DNA of 64,000 bases from Luteimonas gilva (GTDB lineage: Bacteria; Pseudomonadota; Gammaproteobacteria; Xanthomonadales; Xanthomonadaceae). Shown here piece after piece: positions 49,028 through 56,521 of this stretch. A program made the position numbers and the translations under genes. The stretch is taken from contig NZ_SZUA01000001.1 in NCBI RefSeq assembly GCF_005239095.1, positions 973,049 through 1,037,048 of the forward strand. The letters run 5' to 3'. Numbering within the stretch: the first letter of the stretch is position 1; each line of letters starts with the position of its first letter. A model generated the notes under the pieces. It worked only from the letters and a program-made list of their open reading frames with translations. It was not told the DNA's origin and made no database searches.

Positions 49028-49889
49028 GGCCGCCCTCCTTCGCCGCCGGATAACGCACCCGGAAGCGGCCGGTGATCATCGAACGCATCTCGTTGAGCGG
49101 ACCGGCATAGACGACCATCAGCACGTGCACGATCGCGAACAGCACGAACAGCGACATCGCGACGAAATGGATCGTGCGCGCCGCCTGTCGGCCGCCGATC
49201 AGATCGACGAAACCGCCGAGCAGCGTATCCATCTGCGGCGACATCGACAGGCCGGTCAGGATCGCGACCGGCGCGACCACGAAAATCACCGCCAGATAAG
49301 CCAGTTTCTGCAACGGGTTGTAGCGCAGCGCTTCGTCGCCGTGCGGGTGGCGGAAGCGCAGGTGATCGGCGATCGAACGCGGGATGCCGCGCCAATCGCG
49401 CTTCTCCATGGCCAGATCGCGGCGCAGATGGCGGCTGGCCAGCGACCAGGCGAGGTAGCAAACGCCGTTGATCACCCACAACCAGGCGAAGAAGAAATGC
49501 CAACGCCGGCCCAGCGCTAGGTTGCGCGAGCCCGGGATCGTACTCCAGTCCGGAAAGCCTTTCGCCGTGACCTTGCCCTGCGGGTTTTCCGACACGCCGA
49601 GCACGCCGGTGGTCTCGAACCGCGCCGGACCGATCTGCGTGACGCCGTACAACTCTCCGGTCGAACCGCGTTTCATCGCCTGGGCCGCGAATACCGGTGT
49701 GGCGAAATGCGAAGCCTCGCCCCAGTACAGGGCCGGATGCGCGTTGAAGATCTGCAGGCCGCTGCCGACCAAAGCCAGCATGCAGGCCAGATTGATCCAG
49801 TGCATCCAGCGCAGCGGCCAGCGATGGCGCAGCACGGTGCGCCAGGCGGCGTTTTCGACGGATGGCAGCGGTATGGGCTCGGACGACAT
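49020..49889 (-). CDS. Cytochrome b561/b6-type membrane subunit partnering the molybdoenzyme
   Basis: Inner-membrane haem b protein of 289 residues with four hydrophobic segments. Candidate haem-ligand histidines are His30 (RWMHWINLACM), His131 (RRWHFFFAWLW), and His241 and His255 (TIHFVAMSLFVLFAIVHVLM). This is the Ni/Fe-hydrogenase or thiosulfate-reductase cytochrome b pattern, not MsrQ. It probably passes electrons from quinol to the molybdoenzyme encoded immediately downstream (8-base overlap). Confidence 0.9.
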   Translation of the reverse strand: MSSEPIPLPSVENAAWRTVLRHRWPLRWMHWINLACMLALVGSGLQIFNAHPALYWGEASHFATPVFAAQAMKRGSTGELYGVTQIGPARFETTGVLGVSENPQGKVTAKGFPDWSTIPGSRNLALGRRWHFFFAWLWVINGVCYLAWSLASRHLRRDLAMEKRDWRGIPRSIADHLRFRHPHGDEALRYNPLQKLAYLAVIFVVAPVAILTGLSMSPQMDTLLGGFVDLIGGRQAARTIHFVAMSLFVLFAIVHVLMVVYAGPLNEMRSMITGRFRVRYPAAKEGGHD

Positions 49890-49996
49890 CGCGGCGCCTC
49901 CAGGGTCTCAGCTTACCTTTACGGACGTTCGTGCCGTATGGAGGCAGGTGGAGGCGGAAAAGTTGCGCCGGACGCGGTTCATTGTCCGCCGCGAAC

Positions 49997-50080
49997 CGTA
50001 GAGTCGAGCCTGCTCGACTGTTTTTGCCTCTGATTTCCGTTCCGGCCGATGGAAAGCAGTCGAGCAGGCCCGACTCTACG
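49997..50080. repeat. Palindromic intergenic repeat, family E, copy 3
   Basis: Arms CGTAGAGTCGAGCCTGCTCG and, at the right end, GAGCAGGCCCGACTCTACG with one mismatch. Same family as 25212 and 25932. It ends 8 bases before the stop of the secreted-protein gene at 50089 and lies upstream of the cytochrome b gene. Confidence 0.85.
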
Positions 50081-50088
50081 AAAGCAGG

Positions 50089-50763
50089 CTAATCGCGGTC
50101 CTCGGCGTCCGGCACGACTTCCGCGTCGATCAAGCTGTCCGGGTCCGTCGACCCTTCCATCCAGACCGGCAGCGATTTGCGCGCGGTGCGCTCGGGCTTG
50201 GCATAGACCAAGGCCGCGTCGCTCTTCGGGTCGGTGTTCGGCTCGCCGCGCTCCACGATGTGGGTGCCGTCGAGCAGGTTCCAGCTGATCTTGACCGTGC
50301 CGTGGCTGTTGGTGCGGCTGTAGCGTTCCGCATCGATGCCGATCAAGCGCATCTTCTTCTGCTTGGCGTCGTAACGATAACGGCGCGTGGACTGCGTGGC
50401 CGTGGTGCCGCCGGTCAGGTCTTCGACGATCAGCACGCCTTTGCGGACCGACAACGACGCGGGGCCCAAGGGAAACGGGTCCAGACTCAACTCGCCGGCC
50501 GGATCATGGCCCATGTCGAACTCGTTGCGGTAGGCGACGCCCACCATCAATCCACGTTGTTCTTCGCCGGCCTTTTCGCTGCGCCAGACGAAGGCGGTGT
50601 CGGTTTCGCCGTCGCCGTTGAAATCGCCGTCGACGCGCGTTTCCATCTTCGCCCCGTCCGGCATCAGGCCTTGCATTTCCTCGGCCGACATCACCGGCAC
50701 GCGCTGCGCGAACGCCGGCAGCGCGACGGCCGCCAACGCGATCGAAACCAAGCATTGCCTCAT
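50089..50763 (-). CDS. Secreted protein with an EF-hand/FG-GAP-like calcium motif
   Basis: No named family recognised. The 224-residue product has a signal peptide (MRQCLVSIALAAVALPAFAQ). Near the start of the mature protein, VDGDFNGDGETDTAFVWR matches the Asp-rich DxDxDGxxD calcium loop of FG-GAP/VCBS-type repeats. The rest is beta-rich and polar with an acidic end (DPDSLIDAEVVPDAEDRD). It probably acts in the periplasm or outside. It stands alone between rimO and a palindromic repeat. Confidence 0.78.
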   Translation of the reverse strand: MRQCLVSIALAAVALPAFAQRVPVMSAEEMQGLMPDGAKMETRVDGDFNGDGETDTAFVWRSEKAGEEQRGLMVGVAYRNEFDMGHDPAGELSLDPFPLGPASLSVRKGVLIVEDLTGGTTATQSTRRYRYDAKQKKMRLIGIDAERYSRTNSHGTVKISWNLLDGTHIVERGEPNTDPKSDAALVYAKPERTARKSLPVWMEGSTDPDSLIDAEVVPDAEDRD

Positions 50764-50789
50764 AACGCCCCCTGCTGCGGTAGGAGGGA

Positions 50790-52112
50790 TCAGACGGCCT
50801 CGCCGTACAGGTCGTGCTCGTCGCTCCCCATGATCTCCACAGACGCGAAATCGCCCGGCTTCAGGCCAGCCTCGCGGCCGTTCTGGATCTGGACCAGGCC
50901 GTCGATCTCGGGCGCGTCGGCCATCGAGCGCGCGATCGCCAGGTCGCCGTCGATGGCGTCCACCAGGCAGCGCTGCATCGTGCCGATCTTGGCTTCCAAC
51001 TTGGCGGCGGAAATGTCCGCCTGCCGTTCCATGAAGCGCGCCAGCCGCTCCTGCTTGACTTCGTCCGGCACCGGATCGGGCAGATCGTTGGCCTTGGCGC
51101 CTTCCACCGGCGAATAAGCGAACGCGCCGACGCGGTCCAGCTGCGCTTCGTCCAGGAAGTCGAGCAGCTCTTCGAACTCGGCTTCGGTTTCGCCCGGGAA
51201 GCCGACGATGAAGGTGCTCCGGATGGCGATCTCAGGACAGACCCTGCGCCAACGCTGGATGCGCTCCAAGGTTTTGTCGACCGCACCCGGCCGCTTCATC
51301 AGCTTCAGTACGCGCGGACTGGCGTGCTGGAACGGGATGTCCAGATACGGCAACAGCTTGCCGTCGGCCATCAGCGGGATGATGTCGTCGACGTGCGGAT
51401 AGGGGTACACATAATGCAGGCGCGTCCAAACGCCGAGCTCGGACAAGCCTTCGCACAGCGCCTTCATCCGCGTCTGGTACGGCTTGCCGCGCCATTCCCG
51501 TTCGGCGTATTTCACGTCCACGCCGTAAGCGGAAGTGTCCTGCGAGATCACCAGCAGTTCCTGCACGCCGCCGCGCACCAGCTTTTCGGCTTCGCGCAGC
51601 ACATCGTCGACCGGGCGCGACACCAAATCGCCGCGCATCGACGGGATGATGCAGAAGCTGCAGCGGTGGTTGCAGCCTTCGGAAATCTTCAGATAGGCGT
51701 AATGCTTGGGCGTGAGCTTGATGCCTGCATCGGGCACCAAATCCAAGAACGGATCGTGCTTGGGCGGCAGCGCCTTGTGCACCGCCTCCATGACCGTGCC
51801 GTAATCCTGTGGACCGCTGATCGACAGCACGTCCGGATGCGCCTCGCGGATCTGCTCGGGACGCTTGCCCAGGCAGCCGGTGACGATGACCTTGCCGTTT
51901 TCCGCCAGCGCCTCGCCGATGGCCTCCAAGGATTCGGCCACCGCCGAATCGATGAAGCCGCAGGTGTTGACCACGACCACGTCGGCCGCGTCGTAGCTCT
52001 GCACGATGTCGTAGCCCTCGACCCGCAGCTGGGTGAGGATGCGCTCGGAATCGACCAGCGCTTTGGGGCAGCCGAGGCTGACGAAACCGACCTTGGGGTT
52101 GGCGAGTGACAT
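50790..52112 (-). CDS. rimO: Ribosomal protein S12 methylthiotransferase RimO
   Basis: Radical-SAM enzyme that methylthiolates the conserved aspartate of ribosomal protein uS12. The 440-residue product has the N-terminal cluster cysteines 15, 51 and 80 ([26 protein letters not shown]), the radical-SAM CNHRCSFC (Cys147, 151, 154), and a C-terminal TRAM domain. [14 protein letters not shown] identifies RimO rather than MiaB. A TATAAT lies about 52 bases upstream in the gap shared with the divergent hydrolase gene. Confidence 0.97.
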   Translation of the reverse strand: MSLANPKVGFVSLGCPKALVDSERILTQLRVEGYDIVQSYDAADVVVVNTCGFIDSAVAESLEAIGEALAENGKVIVTGCLGKRPEQIREAHPDVLSISGPQDYGTVMEAVHKALPPKHDPFLDLVPDAGIKLTPKHYAYLKISEGCNHRCSFCIIPSMRGDLVSRPVDDVLREAEKLVRGGVQELLVISQDTSAYGVDVKYAEREWRGKPYQTRMKALCEGLSELGVWTRLHYVYPYPHVDDIIPLMADGKLLPYLDIPFQHASPRVLKLMKRPGAVDKTLERIQRWRRVCPEIAIRSTFIVGFPGETEAEFEELLDFLDEAQLDRVGAFAYSPVEGAKANDLPDPVPDEVKQERLARFMERQADISAAKLEAKIGTMQRCLVDAIDGDLAIARSMADAPEIDGLVQIQNGREAGLKPGDFASVEIMGSDEHDLYGEAV

Positions 52113-52163
52113 TGGCTATCCGGGAAAGAAGCGCTGGCCGCTGCGGGCCGCGTAAACGCCGCG

Positions 52164-52169
52164 ATTATA
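52164..52169 (-). promoter_or_regulatory. Candidate -10 box for rimO
   Basis: TATAAT on the minus strand within the 101-base divergent gap between rimO and the dienelactone hydrolase gene. It lies about 52 bases before the rimO ATG. No clear -35. Confidence 0.4.
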
Positions 52170-52179
52170 CCCGCCGGGC

Positions 52180-52185
52180 TAGAAT
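52180..52185 (+). promoter_or_regulatory. Candidate -10 box for the dienelactone hydrolase gene
   Basis: TAGAAT followed by CGCCCCCC, 28 bases before the ATG at 52214; eleven bases from the oppositely oriented rimO box. Confidence 0.4.
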
Positions 52186-52213
52186 CGCCCCCCTTTCCGC
52201 AAGGATCGCCGCC

Positions 52214-52882
52214 ATGGGCCACGGCATCGTCCTCGACACCGCGCACGGCGATATCGGCGCCTGGCGCGCGGATCCGCAGGGCGCGGCGCGCGGCGCGCTG
52301 GTGGTGATCCAGGAGATCTTCGGCGTCAACGCCCACATGCGCAGCGTCGTCGACCGCTTCGCCGCCGCAGGCTACGTCGCGCTGGCGCCGGCGTTCTTCG
52401 ACCCGATCGAAGCCGGCGTGGAACTGGACTACGGCCAGGAAGGCTTCGCCAAGGGCCGCGAGCTGGTCAACGCGCTCGGCCTGGACCGCGCGGTGGACAT
52501 CGTCGCCGCGGCCGCGCAATCGCTGAAGCGCGAAGGCCGCCCGGTCAGCGCCGTCGGCTATTGCTGGGGCGGCACCGTCGCCTATCTCGCCAATACCCGG
52601 CTCGGCCTGCCCGCGGTGAGTTACTACGGCGCGCGCACCGCCGCCTTGCTCGACGAAACGTTGCGCGCGCCGATGATGTTCCATTTCGGCGAGAAGGACG
52701 GCGCCATTCCGGCCGAAGACATCGCCAAGCACCGCGAAAAGCAGCCGGATGCGGCGGTTTACGTCTATGCCGGCGCCGGGCATGCCTTCAACCGCGACGT
52801 CGACACCCACGCCTACCACGCCGAAAGCGCCGCGTTGGCGCAGGAACGCACTCTCGCTTTCTTCGCCGAGCATCTGTCGTGA
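52214..52882 (+). CDS. Dienelactone hydrolase family protein
   Basis: Alpha/beta-hydrolase of 222 residues. The nucleophile is Cys117 in AVGYCWGGTVAYLA, with Asp162 (HFGEKDGAIP) and His190 (GAGHAFNR) completing the triad and Glu34 near the N-terminus (VIQEIFGVN), all as in dienelactone hydrolases. Whether it acts on a dienelactone or another ester is unknown; no aromatic-degradation genes are near. The ATG at 52214 is family-like. Its TGA overlaps the GTG of the HIT gene. Confidence 0.94.
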   Translation: MGHGIVLDTAHGDIGAWRADPQGAARGALVVIQEIFGVNAHMRSVVDRFAAAGYVALAPAFFDPIEAGVELDYGQEGFAKGRELVNALGLDRAVDIVAAAAQSLKREGRPVSAVGYCWGGTVAYLANTRLGLPAVSYYGARTAALLDETLRAPMMFHFGEKDGAIPAEDIAKHREKQPDAAVYVYAGAGHAFNRDVDTHAYHAESAALAQERTLAFFAEHLS

Positions 52883-53292
52883 AAAACCTTTGGCAACTGC
52901 ATCCGCAACTGGCGGAGGACACCCACCCGCTGGCGACGTTCGGGCTGTGCGAGCTGCGGCTGATGGACGACGCCAACTATCCCTGGCTGGTGCTGGTGCC
53001 GCGCATAGTCGACGCGGTCGAACTGATCGATCTGGACGCCGCGCAACGGCATGCGCTGACCGACGAGATCGACCGCGCCGGCCGGCTCCTGCGCGCGGCG
53101 TTCCGGCCGGACAAGCTCAACGTCGCCGCGTTGGGCAATCTGGTGCCGCAGCTGCACGTGCATGTGGTCGCGCGCTACCGCGACGACCCGGCTTGGCCGC
53201 GGCCCGTTTGGGGCATGGCGGCGGCGCGGCCTTATGCCGAAGAGGCGCTGATCGAGCGCATCCAGCGATTGCGCGCAGCGTTGGCGGGCTGA
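52879..53292 (+). CDS. HIT family protein
   Basis: Histidine-triad nucleotide hydrolase/transferase-like protein of 137 residues. The active-site motif reads QLHVHVVAR (91-99), so the first His of the usual HxHxH is Gln while the other two (93, 95) are kept. The N-terminal TFGLCELRLMDDANYPWLVLVPR and the C-terminal DDPAWPRPVWG are typical of a proteobacterial HIT subgroup. Start is GTG overlapping the preceding TGA by 3 bases, so it is translationally coupled to the hydrolase. Confidence 0.93.
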   Translation: MKNLWQLHPQLAEDTHPLATFGLCELRLMDDANYPWLVLVPRIVDAVELIDLDAAQRHALTDEIDRAGRLLRAAFRPDKLNVAALGNLVPQLHVHVVARYRDDPAWPRPVWGMAAARPYAEEALIERIQRLRAALAG

Positions 53293-53354
53293 GACGGCTC
53301 GCTGCTGAGTCGGCCCGGATTCCGTTGGCGCCGGATGACGAAGCGCAGAAACGA

Positions 53355-53379
53355 CCGCGGGGCCGAATCGGCCCCGCGG
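53355..53379. terminator. Bidirectional hairpin between the HIT and RDD genes
   Basis: A perfect 11-bp stem (CCGCGGGGCCG paired with CGGCCCCGCGG, AAT loop) between the convergent stops at 53292 and 53403. Lacks a long T-run on either side, but position and strength fit a shared terminator. Confidence 0.65.
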
Positions 53380-53402
53380 AATGAACGGCGAAAGGTGAAG
53401 GC

Positions 53403-53912
53403 TTACTTCGCCTGCACGACCCGGGTGCCCGCGATCAGATCGTGGCCGCAGCGGCGATCGGCGCGGAAGATCAGCAGCACGTTGACGATAGAAATGATCG
53501 GGCCGATGAACGGGATGTTGCTGGCGACACCGACCGGCAGATAGCGCAAACCGATCAGCTTGCCGATCGGCGGCTTGTTGCCGGCCAGGTCGACGATCTT
53601 GATGCCGGTGATGCGCTTGCCCCAAGTCTGGCCGGTCGCGTTGAGCGGCACGCCCTGCACCACCAGGAACACGATGAAGCCGATCGCGGCCCACATCAGC
53701 GTCGTGCCCAAGCCCACTTGCTGACCCGCGGCCGCGGCCGCCGTGGCCGCTTGCCAGTAGCCGCCGAAATACATGATCGGCAGCAAGATCACCAACATGA
53801 TGACGCCGTCGATGATGGCCGCGCCCAAGCGCACCCCACGGCCGGCCAATTCTTCGCCCGCCGTCTCTACGATCGCCGCATTCGGACTGCGGTACGGATT
53901 CTGCTCTTCCAT
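53403..53912 (-). CDS. RDD family membrane protein
   Basis: Integral membrane protein of unknown transport or structural role, 169 residues. The RDD pattern is present: Arg and Asp in GRGVRLGAAIIDGVIMLVIL, and TGQTWGKRITGIKIVD. Three or four hydrophobic helices follow (TLMWAAIGFIVFLVVQ, VASNIPFIGPIISIVNVLLIF). The N-terminus MEEQNPYRSPNAAIVE is the NPYxxP type common in xanthomonad RDD proteins. No partner gene. Confidence 0.9.
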   Translation of the reverse strand: MEEQNPYRSPNAAIVETAGEELAGRGVRLGAAIIDGVIMLVILLPIMYFGGYWQAATAAAAAGQQVGLGTTLMWAAIGFIVFLVVQGVPLNATGQTWGKRITGIKIVDLAGNKPPIGKLIGLRYLPVGVASNIPFIGPIISIVNVLLIFRADRRCGHDLIAGTRVVQAK

Positions 53913-54041
53913 CGTCGTTTCCCCTCCCGGGAGTTTCGGTGTGGATGATCAGGTCCGCGGCGGCTTTCCCCTACCGGCCGCGCCCCTGGCCGGAGTCTGG
54001 CACAGTTCCGCTAAGCTCGAAACCGCACCGGGACGAACGCC

Positions 54042-54611
54042 TCAAGTGCGCGGCAAGGTGACCCCGGTCTGCCCCTGGTATTTGCCGCCGCGATCCTTGT
54101 ACGAGGTCTCGCAGACTTCGTCGGATTGGAAGAACAGCATCTGCGCCACGCCTTCGTTGGCGTAGATGCGGGCTGGCAGCGGCGTGGTGTTGCTGAATTC
54201 CAGGGTCACGTGGCCTTCCCATTCCGGCTCGAGCGGCGTCACATTGACGATGATGCCGCAGCGGGCGTAGGTGCTCTTGCCCAGGCACACCACCAGCACG
54301 TCGCGCGGAATGCGGAAGTATTCGACCGTGCGCGCCAGCGCGAACGAATTCGGCGGGATGATGCACACGTCCGATTCGATGTCGACGAAGCTGCCGCTGT
54401 CGAAGTGCTTGGGATCGACGATGGTCGAGTTGATGTTGGTGAACACCTTGAACTCGCGCGAGCAGCGCACGTCGTAGCCGTAGCTGGACGTGCCGTAGCT
54501 GACGATGCGGTGGCCGTCGGCGGCGTGCTTGACCTGGCCGGGCTCGAACGGCTCGATCATGCTCTGCTGTTCCACCATCCGCCGTATCCAGCGGTCGCTC
54601 TTGATGCTCAT
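54042..54611 (-). CDS. dcd: dCTP deaminase
   Basis: Converts dCTP to dUTP for thymidylate synthesis. The 189-residue product starts [22 protein letters not shown] and has [12 protein letters not shown], the nucleotide/metal-free core [38 protein letters not shown] with the catalytic Glu, and a C-terminal lid [13 protein letters not shown]. It is the monofunctional form (no separate dUTPase domain). It is downstream of mrp, separated by a 166-base palindromic repeat. Confidence 0.97.
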   Translation of the reverse strand: MSIKSDRWIRRMVEQQSMIEPFEPGQVKHAADGHRIVSYGTSSYGYDVRCSREFKVFTNINSTIVDPKHFDSGSFVDIESDVCIIPPNSFALARTVEYFRIPRDVLVVCLGKSTYARCGIIVNVTPLEPEWEGHVTLEFSNTTPLPARIYANEGVAQMLFFQSDEVCETSYKDRGGKYQGQTGVTLPRT

Positions 54612-54690
54612 GCGGGGTTCCTGAAGGCCGGGCGGCCGTGGGCGGGTCATTGTATCGCGGCGCTTCACGTCGGCCGACGGGTTTTCATGC

Positions 54691-54856
54691 CCCCTCTCCC
54701 GCTTGCGGGAGAGGGCTGGGGTGAGGGCGCGCGGCATGATCGATAGCGTCGAACAAAACTGGAGTCGGGATCTAGGGCATCGGATGGCGATTGTTCGTCG
54801 CGACCTTCGCGTCTGCGCGCCCTCACCCAACCCTCTCCCGCAAGCGGGAGAGGGCT
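54691..54856. repeat. Palindromic intergenic repeat, family F, long copy
   Basis: Arms CCCTCTCCCGCTTGCGGGAG and the matching CTCCCGCAAGCGGGAGAGGG, followed inward by GGGGTGAGGGCGCG and CGCGCCCTCACCC, enclose about 80 bases. Each arm is itself a perfect hairpin. It fills the gap between mrp and dcd and touches the mrp stop codon. Related copies at 56314-56466 and (partial) 27057-27107. Confidence 0.85.
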
Positions 54857-55717
54857 TTAAAGCAGCGACGCCGAAATCGGCATCGGCGCCCGCGGCCTGG
54901 CTTCCAATACTTCGGCCAACCGCCGCGCGGTTTGCCGGTAGGCCTGGGCCGCCGCCGAATCCGGCGCCGCGACCACGATCGGGGTCCCGGCGTCGCCCTG
55001 TTCGCGGATCGCGATTTCCAGCGGCAACGAACCCAGCAGCGGCACGCCGTACTGCGCGGCCATCTTCTCGCCGCCGCCGGAACCGAAGATGTGCTCGGCA
55101 TGGCCGCAGTTCGAACACACATGCACGGCCATGTTCTCGATCAGGCCCAACACCGGCACCTGCACCTTCTCGAACATCTTCAGCGCCTTCTTGGCGTCGA
55201 GGGTGGCGATGTCCTGGGGCGTGGTCACGATCACCGCGCCGGCCACCGGAATCTTCTGCGACAAGGTCAACTGGATGTCGCCGGTGCCCGGCGGCAGATC
55301 GACGATCAGATAGTCCAGATCGCCCCACAAGGTCTCGCCGAACAACTGCGTCAGGGCCGAAGTCGCCATCGGTCCGCGCCAGATCATCGGCGTGTCCTGG
55401 TCGACCAGCAGGCCGATCGACATCGCTTCGACGCCATGGGCGCGCATCGGCTCGATCGACTTGCCGTCCGGGCTGTCGGGCCGCCCGGACAGGCCGAGCA
55501 TGGCCGGGACGCTGGGGCCGTAGATGTCGGCATCCAGGATGCCGACGCGGGCGCCCTCCAACTGTAAGGCCAGGGCCAGATTGACCGCGGTGGTCGACTT
55601 GCCGACCCCGCCTTTGCCGGAGGCCACGGCGATCACGTTGCGGATGCGGGGCGAAGGGGACACGTTGGGCTGCACCGCATGCGCATGGATGCGGGGTTTC
55701 GATGGATTTTGCTGCAT
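54857..55717 (-). CDS. apbC: Mrp/ApbC (NBP35-like) iron-sulfur cluster carrier ATPase
   Basis: P-loop protein that carries and transfers Fe-S clusters in the cytoplasm. The 286-residue product has the deviant Walker [13 protein letters not shown] (about 31-42), the switch region [17 protein letters not shown], and the CxxC cluster ligands in [19 protein letters not shown]. The usual N-terminal DUF59 domain is missing or very short, as in many gammaproteobacteria. The ATG at 55715-55717 is chosen over the GTG two codons upstream. Confidence 0.95.
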   Translation of the reverse strand: MQQNPSKPRIHAHAVQPNVSPSPRIRNVIAVASGKGGVGKSTTAVNLALALQLEGARVGILDADIYGPSVPAMLGLSGRPDSPDGKSIEPMRAHGVEAMSIGLLVDQDTPMIWRGPMATSALTQLFGETLWGDLDYLIVDLPPGTGDIQLTLSQKIPVAGAVIVTTPQDIATLDAKKALKMFEKVQVPVLGLIENMAVHVCSNCGHAEHIFGSGGGEKMAAQYGVPLLGSLPLEIAIREQGDAGTPIVVAAPDSAAAQAYRQTARRLAEVLEARPRAPMPISASLL

Positions 55718-55816
55718 GCGCACAGTTTACGCTCCGGGCCCGGGCCGCGTCCGGGGTGGCTTCGACGCAAGCTGAATCCCCGCAACGGGCTTGCTTCCAT
55801 ACGCCGGCGGATCGGG

Positions 55817-55822
55817 TATAAA
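55817..55822 (+). promoter_or_regulatory. Candidate -10 box for the DUF2147 gene
   Basis: TATAAA preceded by GGG, 57 bases before the ATG at 55879 in an otherwise GC-rich gap divergent from mrp. No clear -35. Confidence 0.35.
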
Positions 55823-55878
55823 TCGACGCATCCGGAAGGCATCCGCCGCCCGGCAACGGAATTCCTGGAGGGGAAACC

Positions 55879-56304
55879 ATGCGTATCCGACTGTTCGCTC
55901 TGGCTCTGGCGCTGCTGCCCGTGGCCGCCTTCGCGCAAAACTCGCCCGTGGGCCGCTGGAAAACCATCGACGACGAGACTGGCAAGGTGAAGTCGATCGT
56001 GGAGGTCACCGAGGTCAACGGCACGCTGCAGGGCAAGGTCGTCGAGATCCTGCACTCCGACCGCGGCCCGAATCCGGTCTGCGACAAGTGCGAGGGCGCC
56101 AACAAGAACAAGCCGGTGAAAGGCATGACCATCCTCTGGGGCCTGAAGAAGGACGGCAACCAGTGGAGCGGCGGCACCGTGCTCGATCCGGCCAAGGGCA
56201 AGACCTACAAGTCCAAGGTCAAGCTGATCGACGGCGGCAAGAAGCTCGGCATGTCCGGCTGCATCGCCTTCATCTGCCGCGAGCAGGTGTGGGTGCGCGA
56301 ATAA
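55879..56304 (+). CDS. DUF2147 family periplasmic protein
   Basis: Small exported protein of unknown function, 141 residues. A signal peptide ([20 protein letters not shown]) precedes the DUF2147 fold: [49 protein letters not shown] (CxxC) and [28 protein letters not shown]. The family is a lipocalin-like beta barrel. A GGAGGG ribosome-binding sequence lies just upstream of the ATG. Monocistronic, followed by a palindromic repeat. Confidence 0.92.
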   Translation: MRIRLFALALALLPVAAFAQNSPVGRWKTIDDETGKVKSIVEVTEVNGTLQGKVVEILHSDRGPNPVCDKCEGANKNKPVKGMTILWGLKKDGNQWSGGTVLDPAKGKTYKSKVKLIDGGKKLGMSGCIAFICREQVWVRE

Positions 56305-56313
56305 CCGTTTAAA

Positions 56314-56466
56314 GCCCCTCTCCCGCCGGGAGAGGGGTTGGGTGAGGGTTCGGCATAACGACGAAGCCGAACGCTCGGAGCAAAATCACTCTCGCAAGTT
56401 CGAGCATCATCCCTTCGCCGAACCCTCATCCGCCCTTCGGGCACCTTCTCCCAGCGGGAGAAGGGA
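56314..56466. repeat. Palindromic intergenic repeat, family F, copy upstream of metG
   Basis: Contains CCCCTCTCCCGCCGGGAGAG at the left, GGGTGAGGGTTCGGC inward, then GCCGAACCCTCATCCGCCC and CTTCTCCCAGCGGGAGAAGG at the right. Arms are imperfect compared with 54691-54856. It lies between the DUF2147 stop and the metG promoter region. Confidence 0.75.
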
Positions 56467-56489
56467 AAAAGCAGACCTCGCACGCATGC

Positions 56490-56495
56490 GATAAT
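56490..56495 (+). promoter_or_regulatory. Candidate -10 box for metG
   Basis: GATAAT followed by CGCGGCCC, 27 bases before the metG ATG. The spacing and following CG-rich stretch match the boxes before other genes in this window. No clear -35. Confidence 0.4.
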
Positions 56496-56521
56496 CGCGG
56501 CCCGTTTCCCGCGACCCCGCC

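Noticed and set aside
54703-55584. 293-codon plus-strand frame over mrp
   Set aside because: Antisense to a firmly identified gene and made of Arg/Pro-rich low-information sequence.
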